A stretch of DNA of 64,000 bases from Kangsaoukella pontilimi (GTDB lineage: Bacteria; Pseudomonadota; Alphaproteobacteria; Rhodobacterales; Rhodobacteraceae): positions 1-64,000 of the forward strand of contig NZ_WUPT01000005.1 of NCBI RefSeq assembly GCF_009830125.1. The letters are read 5' to 3'. Made by a program: the position numbers and the translations under genes. Each line of letters begins with the position of its first letter. Position 1 is the stretch's first letter. Below are positions 23,591 through 31,236 of the stretch, one piece after another. The notes under the pieces are model-generated. The model did no database searches. It was not told where the DNA came from and saw only the letters and a list, made by a program, of their open reading frames with translations.

Positions 23591-26044
23591 TCAGTAGAGA
23601 TCGACGCGGAACGGGTTGCGGAGCCATGTGAGCCGGGCGAGTTGCCGGATCCGGGCATGGGAGTCGGTTTCCGGCTCCAGTCCGCCGAAGTCGGCCAGCA
23701 CCGCCTCGTAGGCGGTCTGGCTTGACGGGCCGAAGGCGCCGTCGACGGTCAGGCCGGCATCGGCAAGCTCGTTGATGAGCCGTTGCGCGCCGCCGTCGAC
23801 GAGACCCGCAGGCATACCGGCGAGGATGCTCTCGGCCTCGTGCACGAAGGGGTTGCCGGTCAGGACTGCGCCCTTGGACGCGAGCGCGGGGGCGTCGAAG
23901 ACGTCGTAGTTGCCGGGCTGATCGACGAGGATCACGTCGGCGGCCCATGCCGCAGACCGGGCGTGGCCGCGCGAGAGACCGGTTTCGAACCACGCCACCG
24001 CCTCGTTCGCGTTCGCGCCGCCGGGGGCGCGGCCTTCGAGATACATCCGACCGATATTGAAGGGGGCCGTCGGGTGACCGTCGGCAGCGGCGCGGGTGAA
24101 GAGCTCGTAAGCGCGCGCCTCGTCCACGTCGAGGCCGGCCTGCCCCCGGAGATAGGCGATGCCAAGGCTGTTGTAGCCGTAGATATCCTCGCGCGCGGCG
24201 CTTTCGCGGAGATAGCGGAGACCGCGCTCGCCGTCGAAATATTCCGAGTTCTCATTGAGATAGAAGAAGGCGAGGTCGTTCATCGCGAAGGTATGCCCGA
24301 CCTCGAGCGCGCGCATGACGAGGTCGTAGCCCTCGACCTCGATCGCTTCGGTCGCGCCGAAGCGCATCAGCTGACGGCCGAGTGCGTAGAAGGCGTACGG
24401 GTCGCCCGCGTCGGTGCCGCGCGCATGGAAGGCCAGCACGTCTTCGGGGCTTTTGCCGTCGATGACGCGGCCCTCGGCCTTGGCCTTCTCAAAGGCGATA
24501 TTGCCGAGCGCATACCACGCGCGGGCATGGCCGAGATCGCGGGCCGTCTCGAAGGCGGTCTCCGCCCCGGCCATGTCCTTGAGCGCCAGCCGGGCGCGGC
24601 CAAGCTGGTAGTGGAAGCGGCCGGTGTCGGGGTTTTCGGCCACGGCGGCTTCGCAGGCGGCGAGTGCGGCTTCGGGTTCCAGTTCGTTCGGGTAGCGGGT
24701 CAGCCCCATGCCGTCGGGATCGAGATGGTCGCCCGCGTGGAAGTCGCAGGCCTGGGGGGAGAGGCGGAGCGCGACCTCGCGGTCGTCGCCGTTCACCAAG
24801 AGGCGAAGCCGGTCGTGCAGGATGCCGTCGTCGAGCGAGAGGGCGGGGGTTTGCACGGATTCGTTGATCAGGACGAGGTCGCGAAGGTCCGCTGCCAGAA
24901 GCGGGCGATTGACCACGCTGCGGGCGACACCGTCGTCGCCCGTGAGGACAAGGCGCCCGGCATCAGGCGCTGCGGTGACAGTGACGGGCGTTTCGGGTGC
25001 GAGATCGAGCGCCTCTGCGAGGGCCGCGCCGATGGAGACCTCGGGCACGAAGTCGGCGTCGATGACGGCGGACACGTCCTCCGACGCGGCAAGGATGAGG
25101 GGGGCCTCTTCCGTGGCCGCGATCCGCGCGAGGCCGCGCGTCTGGCCGGTGCCGGTGCTGTTGACGGCGAGCGGGCGCGAGAGCGCCGCACCGATGCCGA
25201 AGCTGGCCGGTTCGATCAGGGTCGAGGAATCCCACGGCACCTGCTGGCCGTTCGTCGCCTGATAGACGGCGCGCCGGACGCCTTCGAAAACGTCCTTGAT
25301 CTCGTCATCGGGGCGGGCCGACGCCTCTTGCACCAGAGCGGCGGTGAAGGGGCTGTTGTCGCCTTCGCCGTCGAAGGCGAGCGCGCCGGGCGAGGTCGAA
25401 TAGATCAGCATGGAATTGAGCGGTGCGGCGAGCGAGGAAAAGCCGGTTTTCGTCTCGCGGAGGGACACGCCCATTTCGGTCATCGCGGCCTTGCCCGCGA
25501 AGGGGTTGTCGCGGCAGCTGTCGAGTATGACGACCTGAAGCCGGGCGCGGGCGCCGACGATGCTGACGAGAGAGCCGAGCGACACCGCCTCGAAGGGGAT
25601 GTCGTAGACGCTGTCGAGATCGGCGTCGACGGGCACGAGATAGTTCTCGGACCCGATCTGAAAGCCGTGGCCCGCGAAGAAGATGACGACCTCTGTTTCC
25701 TTGTCGACGTCGAAGAGGATACGGCGGAGCGCATCCTCGAACCCGCGCTTGGTCAGGTTGGTGCGGTGCTGGACGATGTAGTCCTGACCGCGGAGGAACT
25801 CGGCCACGACCGAGGCGTCGGCCACCGCGTTGTCGAGCCGGGGAATGGCCTGGTAATTACCGTTTCCGATGACCACGGCATAGCGTTTGGACGCGCGGAC
25901 AGAGGTGTCGATGCTTCTGAGCGGCGTGATCGTTGCCGAACCGCTGACGAGGCGGTCGAGGTAGGAGCCGACCTGCGCCTCCGCCCCGCCGACAGTCAGG
26001 AGGGAGGCGCCCAGAACTGCGGCGAGGCGGATGTGTCGTGTCAT
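23591..26044 (-). CDS. Secreted caspase-fold protein with Sel1-like repeats and peptidoglycan-binding-like end
   Basis: 817 residues. Signal peptide at 1-23 (LAAVLGASLLTVGGAEA). The caspase/C14 domain (about 52-290) begins KRYAVVIGNGNYQAIP and keeps both catalytic residues, His126 in FFAGHG and Cys177 in LDSCRDNP. A linker follows, then TPR/Sel1-like repeats (about 455-700; AWYALGNIAFEKAKAEG, YNSLGIAYLRGQAG, APFNIGRMYLEGRA). The C-terminal segment LTVDGAFGPSSQTAYEAVLADFG resembles a PG_binding_1 motif. It is likely a periplasmic or cell-wall-associated Arg/Lys-specific orthocaspase. A small lipoprotein gene lies immediately upstream. The Tad-like cluster to the right encodes two more caspase-fold proteins. 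Confidence 0.88.
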   Translation of the reverse strand: MTRHIRLAAVLGASLLTVGGAEAQVGSYLDRLVSGSATITPLRSIDTSVRASKRYAVVIGNGNYQAIPRLDNAVADASVVAEFLRGQDYIVQHRTNLTKRGFEDALRRILFDVDKETEVVIFFAGHGFQIGSENYLVPVDADLDSVYDIPFEAVSLGSLVSIVGARARLQVVILDSCRDNPFAGKAAMTEMGVSLRETKTGFSSLAAPLNSMLIYSTSPGALAFDGEGDNSPFTAALVQEASARPDDEIKDVFEGVRRAVYQATNGQQVPWDSSTLIEPASFGIGAALSRPLAVNSTGTGQTRGLARIAATEEAPLILAASEDVSAVIDADFVPEVSIGAALAEALDLAPETPVTVTAAPDAGRLVLTGDDGVARSVVNRPLLAADLRDLVLINESVQTPALSLDDGILHDRLRLLVNGDDREVALRLSPQACDFHAGDHLDPDGMGLTRYPNELEPEAALAACEAAVAENPDTGRFHYQLGRARLALKDMAGAETAFETARDLGHARAWYALGNIAFEKAKAEGRVIDGKSPEDVLAFHARGTDAGDPYAFYALGRQLMRFGATEAIEVEGYDLVMRALEVGHTFAMNDLAFFYLNENSEYFDGERGLRYLRESAAREDIYGYNSLGIAYLRGQAGLDVDEARAYELFTRAAADGHPTAPFNIGRMYLEGRAPGGANANEAVAWFETGLSRGHARSAAWAADVILVDQPGNYDVFDAPALASKGAVLTGNPFVHEAESILAGMPAGLVDGGAQRLINELADAGLTVDGAFGPSSQTAYEAVLADFGGLEPETDSHARIRQLARLTWLRNPFRVDLY

Positions 26045-26059
26045 TGCTCCTGCTCCCCC

Positions 26060-26374
26060 TCAGCCCCAGCCGCCGCCTTCGTCACCGCCGCTGAAGCTGC
26101 CGCCGCCGCCGCCGTTGCCGTCGCTGCTCCGGTCGATGCCGAGGGGCACGTGACGGCCGAAGAAGGGGACCGGGCCGCCGGTGGCTTCGTCTTCCTCGGG
26201 CGCCTCGACCGCCGCCGTCGTGGTGCGGGCGACCTGGGCCGGGGCCGCGGTGCGCGCGGGCGCCGGGGCGGCGGTCACCGTTTCCTCGGCGGTCTCGGTG
26301 AAATAGGGAAAGCCGCAACCGGAGAGCGCGAAGGCCGCTCCGAGGCAGGCGATGGTATAGATGGGACGTTTCAT
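26060..26374 (-). CDS. Small Gly-rich lipoprotein
   Basis: 104 residues. MKRPIYTIACLGAAFALSGC is a lipoprotein signal with lipobox LSGC and lipidated Cys20. The mature part is Ala/Thr/Pro-rich, then acidic, and ends in a Gly/Ser run (GGGGGSFSGGDEGGG). I use the ATG at 26374; AGGAAAGGACCAG precedes it, and the in-frame ATG at 26404 would spoil the signal. It sits 15 bases upstream of the caspase-fold gene in the same direction. It probably anchors or localises something at the envelope; no homologous family is recognised. Confidence 0.7.
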   Translation of the reverse strand: MKRPIYTIACLGAAFALSGCGFPYFTETAEETVTAAPAPARTAAPAQVARTTTAAVEAPEEDEATGGPVPFFGRHVPLGIDRSSDGNGGGGGSFSGGDEGGGWG

Positions 26375-26400
26375 GTCTGGTCCTTTCCTGTTGGTTGGGA

Positions 26401-26583
26401 TCATCCGGCCTTGCGGGTCGCGGATGGTTTTGCTGGTGCGATCTGCACCGGTTTGGTGCTGCCGCCCGCCGTCCTGATGCGTTCGATCAGGTCGAGAAGC
26501 TTCAGCGGGTCGACGCGGTGCCGGCAGCCGGTCTGTGCCGTGCCGGGTGCGTCGAAATGCGAAACGAGACGTGTGGAAACCAT
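26401..26583 (-). CDS. Small protein with a DPxKxLxLIERIRxAGG motif (A)
   Basis: 60 residues, preceded by an excellent SD (AAGGAGG, 8 bases before the ATG). Residues 25-41, DPLKLLDLIERIRTAGG, match the C-terminus of the neighbouring small exported protein at 13 of 17 positions. The rest is basic and Pro/Ala-rich. No signal peptide. A perfect CtrA-type site and a GATACC hexamer lie just upstream. It is the first gene of a leftward string with the lipoprotein and caspase-fold genes. Function unknown; the strong SD is the main reason to believe it is translated. Confidence 0.6.
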   Translation of the reverse strand: MVSTRLVSHFDAPGTAQTGCRHRVDPLKLLDLIERIRTAGGSTKPVQIAPAKPSATRKAG

Positions 26584-26654
26584 GGCGGGTCCTCCTTGAT
26601 GGACCGAGCCTTGCCCGTTCGCCGGGGCGGTATCAGTGACGGGCGTCACAGCCG

Positions 26655-26670
26655 TTAACGGTTCGTTAAC
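26655..26670 (-). promoter_or_regulatory. Perfect CtrA-type binding site
   Basis: TTAACGGTTCGTTAAC fits TTAA-N7-TTAAC and, being palindromic at its ends, also fits it on the other strand. It lies 72 bases upstream of the leftward small gene, with a GATACC hexamer and a perfect GTGACG/CGTCAC palindrome in between. CtrA is the cell-cycle/motility/gene-transfer-agent response regulator of alphaproteobacteria. It stands out because TTAA is rare in this GC-rich DNA. Confidence 0.6.
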
Positions 26671-26684
26671 TTTTTTCGTGGGGA

Positions 26685-26993
26685 TCATTTCAGCGGCCTC
26701 CCGCCGGCGGCGCGGATGCGCTCGATCAGAAGGAGCGTCTTGGCCGGATCCGAGCGCCAGGCCTCGTCCACCAGCGGCAGGTCGAGCCAATCGGGCGCGA
26801 TTTCGGCGTCCGGGCCCGTGCCGATGCCCGCGCGGTCGCCGACGGCGCGGGTGCGGGGCGGCTGAATGTCGGTCAGCGCGTTGCAGAAGAAGTCCGTGAG
26901 ATAGCCGGGTTCGAGCCCGAAGCTGGGGCAGTCGTCGGCGGCGGCACCGGTGGCGGTCATCGCGATGGCCAGGGCTGCGGCAGCGTTCCGCAT
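26685..26993 (-). CDS. Small exported protein with a DPxKxLxLIERIRxAGG C-terminus (B)
   Basis: 102 residues. Signal peptide MRNAAAALAIAMTATGAAA with cleavage near AAA-DD. The mature part has two Cys (DDCPSFG and DFFCNAL) and ends DPAKTLLLIERIRAAGG plus RPLK. AGGAG 6 bases upstream selects the ATG at 26993. The C-terminal motif is shared with the adjacent small protein A. It is the first leftward gene, with about 160 bases to the divergent Tad-like cluster. Unknown function; a tag, interaction helix or protease substrate are possibilities. Confidence 0.6.
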   Translation of the reverse strand: MRNAAAALAIAMTATGAAADDCPSFGLEPGYLTDFFCNALTDIQPPRTRAVGDRAGIGTGPDAEIAPDWLDLPLVDEAWRSDPAKTLLLIERIRAAGGRPLK

Positions 26994-27071
26994 GGGTGCT
27001 CCTCTCGGGTCGGGCCGCATAGGGCGGCGCTTGGCGGGAGGCTAGGCGAGGGCGGGGCGGATCGGCGCGGC

Positions 27072-27121
27072 GTCGTATGGATTACGACAGCGGCGAGCGG
27101 CCGGGCGCGGCGGCGTATCTC
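27072..27121 (+). promoter_or_regulatory. Cluster dyad element 1 with -10-like hexamer
   Basis: GTCGTATGGATTACGAC (27072-27088) has perfect 6-bp arms. After exactly 27 bases comes TATCTC (27116-27121), then the first Tad-cluster gene at 27154. Related copies lie at 28301 and 37589 with the same layout. It fits an activator or repressor site at about -50 of a promoter. The rest of the 160-base divergent interval shows no other clear signal. Confidence 0.55.
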
Positions 27122-27153
27122 TGAGGGGACATGACAAAAGCGAAGGGCTGAAG

Positions 27154-27285
27154 ATGAGCCTCGATTATCTGCTGACCGTGGGCGCCTATGTGATCGGGTT
27201 TCTGACGATCTCCTACATGCTGATGGAGGCGCTTGTCGGGTCGATGGCGATCAAGGCCTTCGTCTATTCCCTGCCACTGGGGTGA
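27154..27285 (+). CDS. Leaderless pilin-like microprotein 1
   Basis: 43 residues: MSLDYLLTVGAYVIGFLTIS, then a second hydrophobic half ending AFVYSLPLG. The N-terminus matches that of the three later microproteins (M-S/T-L-E/D-x-L-L), though here Asp replaces Glu. One continuous hydrophobic segment follows the acidic residue, as in Flp/TadE pilins, but there is no cleavable leader. AAGGGC lies upstream, and the ATPase gene starts 4 bases after its stop. It is too short for most gene callers. Translation is inferred from operon position and from the paralogues. Confidence 0.6.
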   Translation: MSLDYLLTVGAYVIGFLTISYMLMEALVGSMAIKAFVYSLPLG

Positions 27286-27289
27286 GACG

Positions 27290-28291
27290 ATGATCCAGGA
27301 TACCGTGTATGACGCGCTGATCCGGCACCTGATGGGGCCGCTGGTGCGCTATTACGACGACCCGACCGTCACCGAGATCATGATCAACGGGCCGAACGAG
27401 GTTTTCGTCGATGGCCGCGGCGGCGTTCAAGCCGTGACCGAACGGCTGGAGGACAGTGCGGCGCTGAGGGCGCTGGCGCGGGTGATCCTGCAGTTCTCGG
27501 GCAAGAGGCTCGATCCGCTGGATTTGTCGCTGGAGGCGCGGACGCCGAGCCGTGCGCGGGTGCATATCGTGCAGGACCCGGCGGCGCGGGCGGGGATCAC
27601 GCTGGCCATCCGGCAGTTCGCGCAGGACCCGCCGAGCATCGAGGATCTGGAGGCGAGCGGGTCGCTGTCGGGCGAGGCCATCGCATGGCTGCGCGAGCAG
27701 GTGCTGGGGCACCGGAACATCATCATCTCGGGCGGCACCGGCACCGGCAAGACGACGCTTCTGGGCATTCTCTGCCGGATGATGGACCCCGCCGAGCGCA
27801 TCCTGACCATCGAGGACGTGGCGGAGCTGGACCTGAGAATGCCGCATGTGGTGGCAATGGAAAGCCAGATGCCGGATGCCAAGGGACGGGGCGGGATCAC
27901 CATCCGCGATCTGTTCCGCGCCGCGCTGAGGATGCGGCCAGACCGGATCATCGTGGGGGAATGCCGGGGCGGTGAGGCGCTCGACATGATCCAGGCGATG
28001 AATTCCGGACATGCGGGGTCCTTGTCGACGGTCCACGCCGACGATCCGGGCCGGGCGCTGTCACGGCTGGAGACGCTGTGCCTGATGTCGGATGCCGACG
28101 TGCCGCTAATCGCGGTCAGGCGGCAGATCGTCGAAGCGATCGACCTCGTGGTGCAGGTGCGCCGCACCCACGGCAGGCGGCTGGTCATGGAGATCGCCGA
28201 GACGGTCAAGGACACGGAAGCGACCGGCGGCTACGCGATGACGCCGGTATTCCTGAGACGCGATGCCGACGCCCCCCTGGAGCGGGTCTGA
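27290..28291 (+). CDS. TadA/TrbB-type secretion ATPase, short form
   Basis: 333 residues. The N-terminal part PTVTEIMINGPNEVFVDGRGGVQ is the usual sensing domain of VirB11/CpaF ATPases. Walker A is SGGTGTGKTT (about 145-154), followed by ERILTIEDVAEL, Walker B/Asp-box MRPDRIIVGECRGGEALDM and GSLSTVHADDP with the His-box. It powers assembly of pilus or secretion machines at the inner membrane. It is shorter than the second ATPase of the cluster and nearer to TrbB in form. I use the ATG at 27290 (MIQDTVYD), 4 bases after the microprotein gene. The cluster therefore has two motor ATPases. Confidence 0.88.
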   Translation: MIQDTVYDALIRHLMGPLVRYYDDPTVTEIMINGPNEVFVDGRGGVQAVTERLEDSAALRALARVILQFSGKRLDPLDLSLEARTPSRARVHIVQDPAARAGITLAIRQFAQDPPSIEDLEASGSLSGEAIAWLREQVLGHRNIIISGGTGTGKTTLLGILCRMMDPAERILTIEDVAELDLRMPHVVAMESQMPDAKGRGGITIRDLFRAALRMRPDRIIVGECRGGEALDMIQAMNSGHAGSLSTVHADDPGRALSRLETLCLMSDADVPLIAVRRQIVEAIDLVVQVRRTHGRRLVMEIAETVKDTEATGGYAMTPVFLRRDADAPLERV

Positions 28292-28300
28292 GCGCGGCCC

Positions 28301-28350
28301 GTCGCATCGGATACGACGTCGCCTTCGGCCCCGTCACGCCGCGCTAAGGT
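28301..28350 (+). promoter_or_regulatory. Cluster dyad element 2 with -10-like hexamer
   Basis: GTCGCATCGGATACGAC (28301-28317) is related to element 1 at 13 of 17 positions. After 27 bases comes TAAGGT (28345-28350). It lies 10 bases after the short ATPase gene and 73 bases before the second microprotein gene. A TGACGAAAGCG stretch further down resembles TGACAAAAGCG at the same relative place in element 1, so the two promoter regions look paralogous. Confidence 0.52.
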
Positions 28351-28390
28351 TCCTGTGACGAAAGCGAGTTTCCGCGAAGGGAAAGAGATC

Positions 28391-28510
28391 ATGTCATTGG
28401 AATATCTTCTGATTTTTGGCCTCGGTCTCGCCGTTACCACGGTTCTGGTCACGATGGGCACCGATATCGCCACCTTCGTGATGGATACGATCCGGGACCT
28501 TCTGAAGTAG
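28391..28510 (+). CDS. Leaderless pilin-like microprotein 2
   Basis: 39 residues: MSLEYLLIFGLGLAVTTVLV, then a short amphipathic tail ending FVMDTIRDLLK. Glu4-Tyr5 followed by about 20 hydrophobic residues is what a processed Flp pilin looks like after leader cleavage. GAAGGGAAAGAG precedes the ATG. It is the first of three such genes in a row before the TadE-like gene, the place where flp pilin genes sit in ordinary tad loci. Confidence 0.62.
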   Translation: MSLEYLLIFGLGLAVTTVLVTMGTDIATFVMDTIRDLLK

Positions 28511-28559
28511 CGGGAGCTCGGCAATGAAACCACCTGCCTTCATGCAAAGGAAAAGAGAC

Positions 28560-28703
28560 ATGACCCTGGAAAAACTTCTGATCTTCGGTTTCGCCCTTGC
28601 CGTTCTTCTGACGGTCACGACGCTTGGCACGTCCATGTGGACCGAGCGGCAGTCAAGCGAGGGCAAGTTGCAGACCGGCCTCGACGACCTCGGCAACATG
28701 TAG
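28560..28703 (+). CDS. Leaderless pilin-like microprotein 3
   Basis: 47 residues: MTLEKLLIFGFALAVLLTVT, then a hydrophilic tail with Trp27 (GTSMWTERQSSEG) ending LDDLGNM. The first 16 residues are nearly identical to microprotein 4. AAAGGAAAAGAG lies just upstream. One N-terminal transmembrane helix is predicted with the charged tail outside it, the topology of a pilin. It follows microprotein 2 by 49 bases. Confidence 0.65.
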   Translation: MTLEKLLIFGFALAVLLTVTTLGTSMWTERQSSEGKLQTGLDDLGNM

Positions 28704-28715
28704 GCGCGGGCGGCC

Positions 28716-28865
28716 ATGACCCTCGAAAAGATCCTGATCTTCGGTTTTGCCCTGGCGGTGTTCACGACCGTCACGGCGCTGTCGAGGGACATGGTGACCG
28801 ACCGCAAGGCCACCCAGTCCGGCTGGAAGCAGGACGTTCAGGATCTGAGGGATCTGGCGCGATGA
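28716..28865 (+). CDS. Leaderless pilin-like microprotein 4
   Basis: 49 residues: MTLEKILIFGFALAVFTTVT, then a charged tail (SRDMVTDRKATQSGWKQD) ending LRDLAR. It is a clear tandem paralogue of microprotein 3: 14 of the first 16 residues or better are shared. It starts 12 bases after the latter's stop and overlaps the TadE-like gene's start as ATGA. That coupling and the conservation argue that it is truly expressed. Confidence 0.65.
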   Translation: MTLEKILIFGFALAVFTTVTALSRDMVTDRKATQSGWKQDVQDLRDLAR

Positions 28866-29509
28866 CGCGGGGGCCGGGCATCCGGCGCGGCAGCGCGTCG
28901 CTGGAAGCGGCGCTGATCCTTCCGGCGGTTCTGGTGCTGTTCGGCGCCGTGGCGCAGGTGCTGATCAGTGCGCAGGGGCGCATCTATCTGGAACAGGCGG
29001 CCTATGCGGCGGCGCGGAGCGCGCTGGCCCATATGTGCCCGCCGAGGGAAATCCTGCTGGTGCGTATGACCGGATCTGCCCTGCCGCGGCCCGGTGCGTG
29101 CCTGACCGATCCGGGTCCGAGGAACCGGGCCGCGCAGGCCAAGGCCGAGGACGCCGCGCGGTGGGCGCTGATCGCCGCCGCACCCACGACGGGGCAGGCG
29201 GCCGCACGCGGCTGCGACCGCGTTCTGGCGGGTGAACAGATCATCACCAACGGAGACAGCATCGCGGGCCGCGATCAGGCGGCGATCAATGCGATGTGTT
29301 ACGTCTTCGAGCAGGGCAACGTGACCGTCGATCTGGCATGGCAGCCGGATTATCAGGCGCTGGCCGCGGGCGCGACGGCCTGGCCGATCCGGGCGACGGT
29401 GACCTTCCGGATGCCGCTGTCCACGCCTTTCCGCCGCTTTGTCCGTGATGGCGAGCGGGGCGACGGCACCTATTGGAAGACGAGCACCGCGTCGGTGACG
29501 TTGTTATGA
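28862..29509 (+). CDS. TadE-like pseudopilin
   Basis: 215 residues. The N-terminus IRRGSASLEAALILPAVLVLF has a class III prepilin cleavage pattern: Gly, then four residues, then Glu at mature position 5, then a hydrophobic helix. The rest is periplasmic, with Cys pairs (HMCPPR, GACLTD, RGCDRV, AMCYVF) that could form disulfides. TadE-type pseudopilins are processed by TadV and aid pilus assembly. The start overlaps microprotein 4, and the stop overlaps the next gene, so translation is coupled along the operon. Confidence 0.78.
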   Translation: MTRGPGIRRGSASLEAALILPAVLVLFGAVAQVLISAQGRIYLEQAAYAAARSALAHMCPPREILLVRMTGSALPRPGACLTDPGPRNRAAQAKAEDAARWALIAAAPTTGQAAARGCDRVLAGEQIITNGDSIAGRDQAAINAMCYVFEQGNVTVDLAWQPDYQALAAGATAWPIRATVTFRMPLSTPFRRFVRDGERGDGTYWKTSTASVTLL

Positions 29510-31236
29510 TCGGGCGTCTGGTCAGACGCACCCGGCGGGGCGCCATGGCGATGGTGGCCGTGGCCGCGATGGTGCCGGTCTCGGGCATGATCTCGTCCAA
29601 CATGAACGCAAGCCAGATGGTCGACGACCGGCGGCAGACGCAGGATGCGGCGGACGCGCTGGCGGCGCTGCACGGGACGTGGACGGCGCGGTCGCTCAAC
29701 ATCATCTCGATGAACAACGTCACGACCGCGCAGCTGATGAGCGTGGCGGTCGGGTCGGAAGCGTTGTTGTTCACGACGAATTATCTGGCGATGAAGGCGT
29801 CGCTGATGGTGGGCCATGTCACCGCTCATGGCGCAGCGCAATGCCCGCCAAAGAGTAAGAACCCCATCGCCGCCGGGATCGAGGCCATTCTCTGGACCGC
29901 GCCCTGCACCGCCTGGCACGCGGGTATCGCGCTGCCGGCGGTTCATGCCGGGCTGAGGATGGTGGACATCAACAAGGATTTCGACCCGGCCCACGGCGTC
30001 GACGTGGCGACACGTGCGCTGAAGGCGATCGACGGGATGAACCGGGCGCTTGTGGCGCGACATCCCGAGGCCATGGCCGAGATCGCGCGGGGCTATCACA
30101 CGCTTCTGGAGATCGACGCCCATCATTTCGCCGATCCGTGTAACGGTGCCGGTCTGAGGCAGTGCCGCCGGACCAATACGGATTTCGGGATGGCGCTGCC
30201 TCTCGATCCGCAGGATTTCGAGCAGCTTGTGCGGCTTGGTCAGGTGATGGAGACCGGATCGCTCGGGATCGACACGACGTTCCGGAAACGCGGTTTCGCG
30301 ATGGGGAAGGGGCCGCTGAGCGACGGCGGACGCGGCCGCCACCGGCATCTGCGCGAGTTCATCAACGCGATCACCGGGATCGGGGACGACCTCTACGAGT
30401 TCCGGCGGTTCTATGACCGGAGCATCTCGGACATGCCGCGCCATCCGTTGAACGGACCGGGCACCGCCATCGGCGCGCAGCCCGATGCGCCGGGGCAGCC
30501 AGAGGACGAGGAAGTCCCCTTCGACGACGACACCAAGGACATCTTGGACGGGCTTGTCGACGCGGTCGGCGGCGCGAAGGAGGTGACCGAGGCGGTGCTG
30601 AAGGTGCTGCGGAAGATCCCGATCGGCTACGACCGGATCTCACCGGGCTTCAAGATCGAGCGGAACCAGAACCGGCGCGGGCCGAACAGTTTCACACGCG
30701 CTTTCACGGTCGCGCATCTGTCCGTCGCGGCGGGGGCGAACCGCGAGAAGATACCCGTGGGCATCGACCTGAAGTTCGACGGCGGGCAGCTGGTGATCAT
30801 GGCCGCGCCGGTGCCGCATATGTTCGCGCTGAAGGACATGACGCTGGCCGACATGGGCGGGAGCCTGGGCGACATCGAAAGCGTGGGCGACATCGCGTCG
30901 GTCGCCTTTCCGGCCGATGTCGATGCGATGACCGACCCCTACCGTATCCTCGCCTATTCGCGGAAGGCCAAGTCGCGCCGGCTTGGCGCGGCGGTGCTGC
31001 CCGAAAGCGTCACGGCGCATACGGGCTATGGGCAGGTGGGTGTCTTCAACCCCGATGGCGCGACGCTGTATTCCCAGAACTGGATGTCGGTACTGATGCC
31101 GGCCACCCGTCTGGACGATCCGCGGGGTGCGGCGCGGGCGCTGGACCGGGAGGCGACGGGCGTCTTTGACGAGCTGGCCGAGGACCTGCTGAGCGTGGGC
31201 GACGTGGCAAGCTGGGGGCGGGTCCATGCGCACTGA
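29506..31236 (+). CDS. Large TadG-like membrane-anchored protein
   Basis: 576 residues. The basic N-terminus RLVRRTRRGAMAMVAVAAMVPVSGM is a TadG-type anchor, followed by the TadG-like segment QTQDAADALAALHGTWTARSLNIISMNNV. The rest is a long extracytoplasmic part rich in His-containing stretches, with an acidic linker (EDEEVPFDDDTKD) near residue 340. Ordinary TadG proteins carry a vWA domain; no MIDAS motif is obvious here. I start at 29506 (MIGRLV), overlapping the previous stop. Probably the periplasmic platform part of the machine. Confidence 0.68.
   Translation: MIGRLVRRTRRGAMAMVAVAAMVPVSGMISSNMNASQMVDDRRQTQDAADALAALHGTWTARSLNIISMNNVTTAQLMSVAVGSEALLFTTNYLAMKASLMVGHVTAHGAAQCPPKSKNPIAAGIEAILWTAPCTAWHAGIALPAVHAGLRMVDINKDFDPAHGVDVATRALKAIDGMNRALVARHPEAMAEIARGYHTLLEIDAHHFADPCNGAGLRQCRRTNTDFGMALPLDPQDFEQLVRLGQVMETGSLGIDTTFRKRGFAMGKGPLSDGGRGRHRHLREFINAITGIGDDLYEFRRFYDRSISDMPRHPLNGPGTAIGAQPDAPGQPEDEEVPFDDDTKDILDGLVDAVGGAKEVTEAVLKVLRKIPIGYDRISPGFKIERNQNRRGPNSFTRAFTVAHLSVAAGANREKIPVGIDLKFDGGQLVIMAAPVPHMFALKDMTLADMGGSLGDIESVGDIASVAFPADVDAMTDPYRILAYSRKAKSRRLGAAVLPESVTAHTGYGQVGVFNPDGATLYSQNWMSVLMPATRLDDPRGAARALDREATGVFDELAEDLLSVGDVASWGRVHAH

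Noticed and set aside
27154-28865. An ordinary Flp pilin gene in the Tad-like cluster
   Set aside because: None of the four small proteins has a leader with a G/A cleavage site before E-Y; they were kept as a separate leaderless class.
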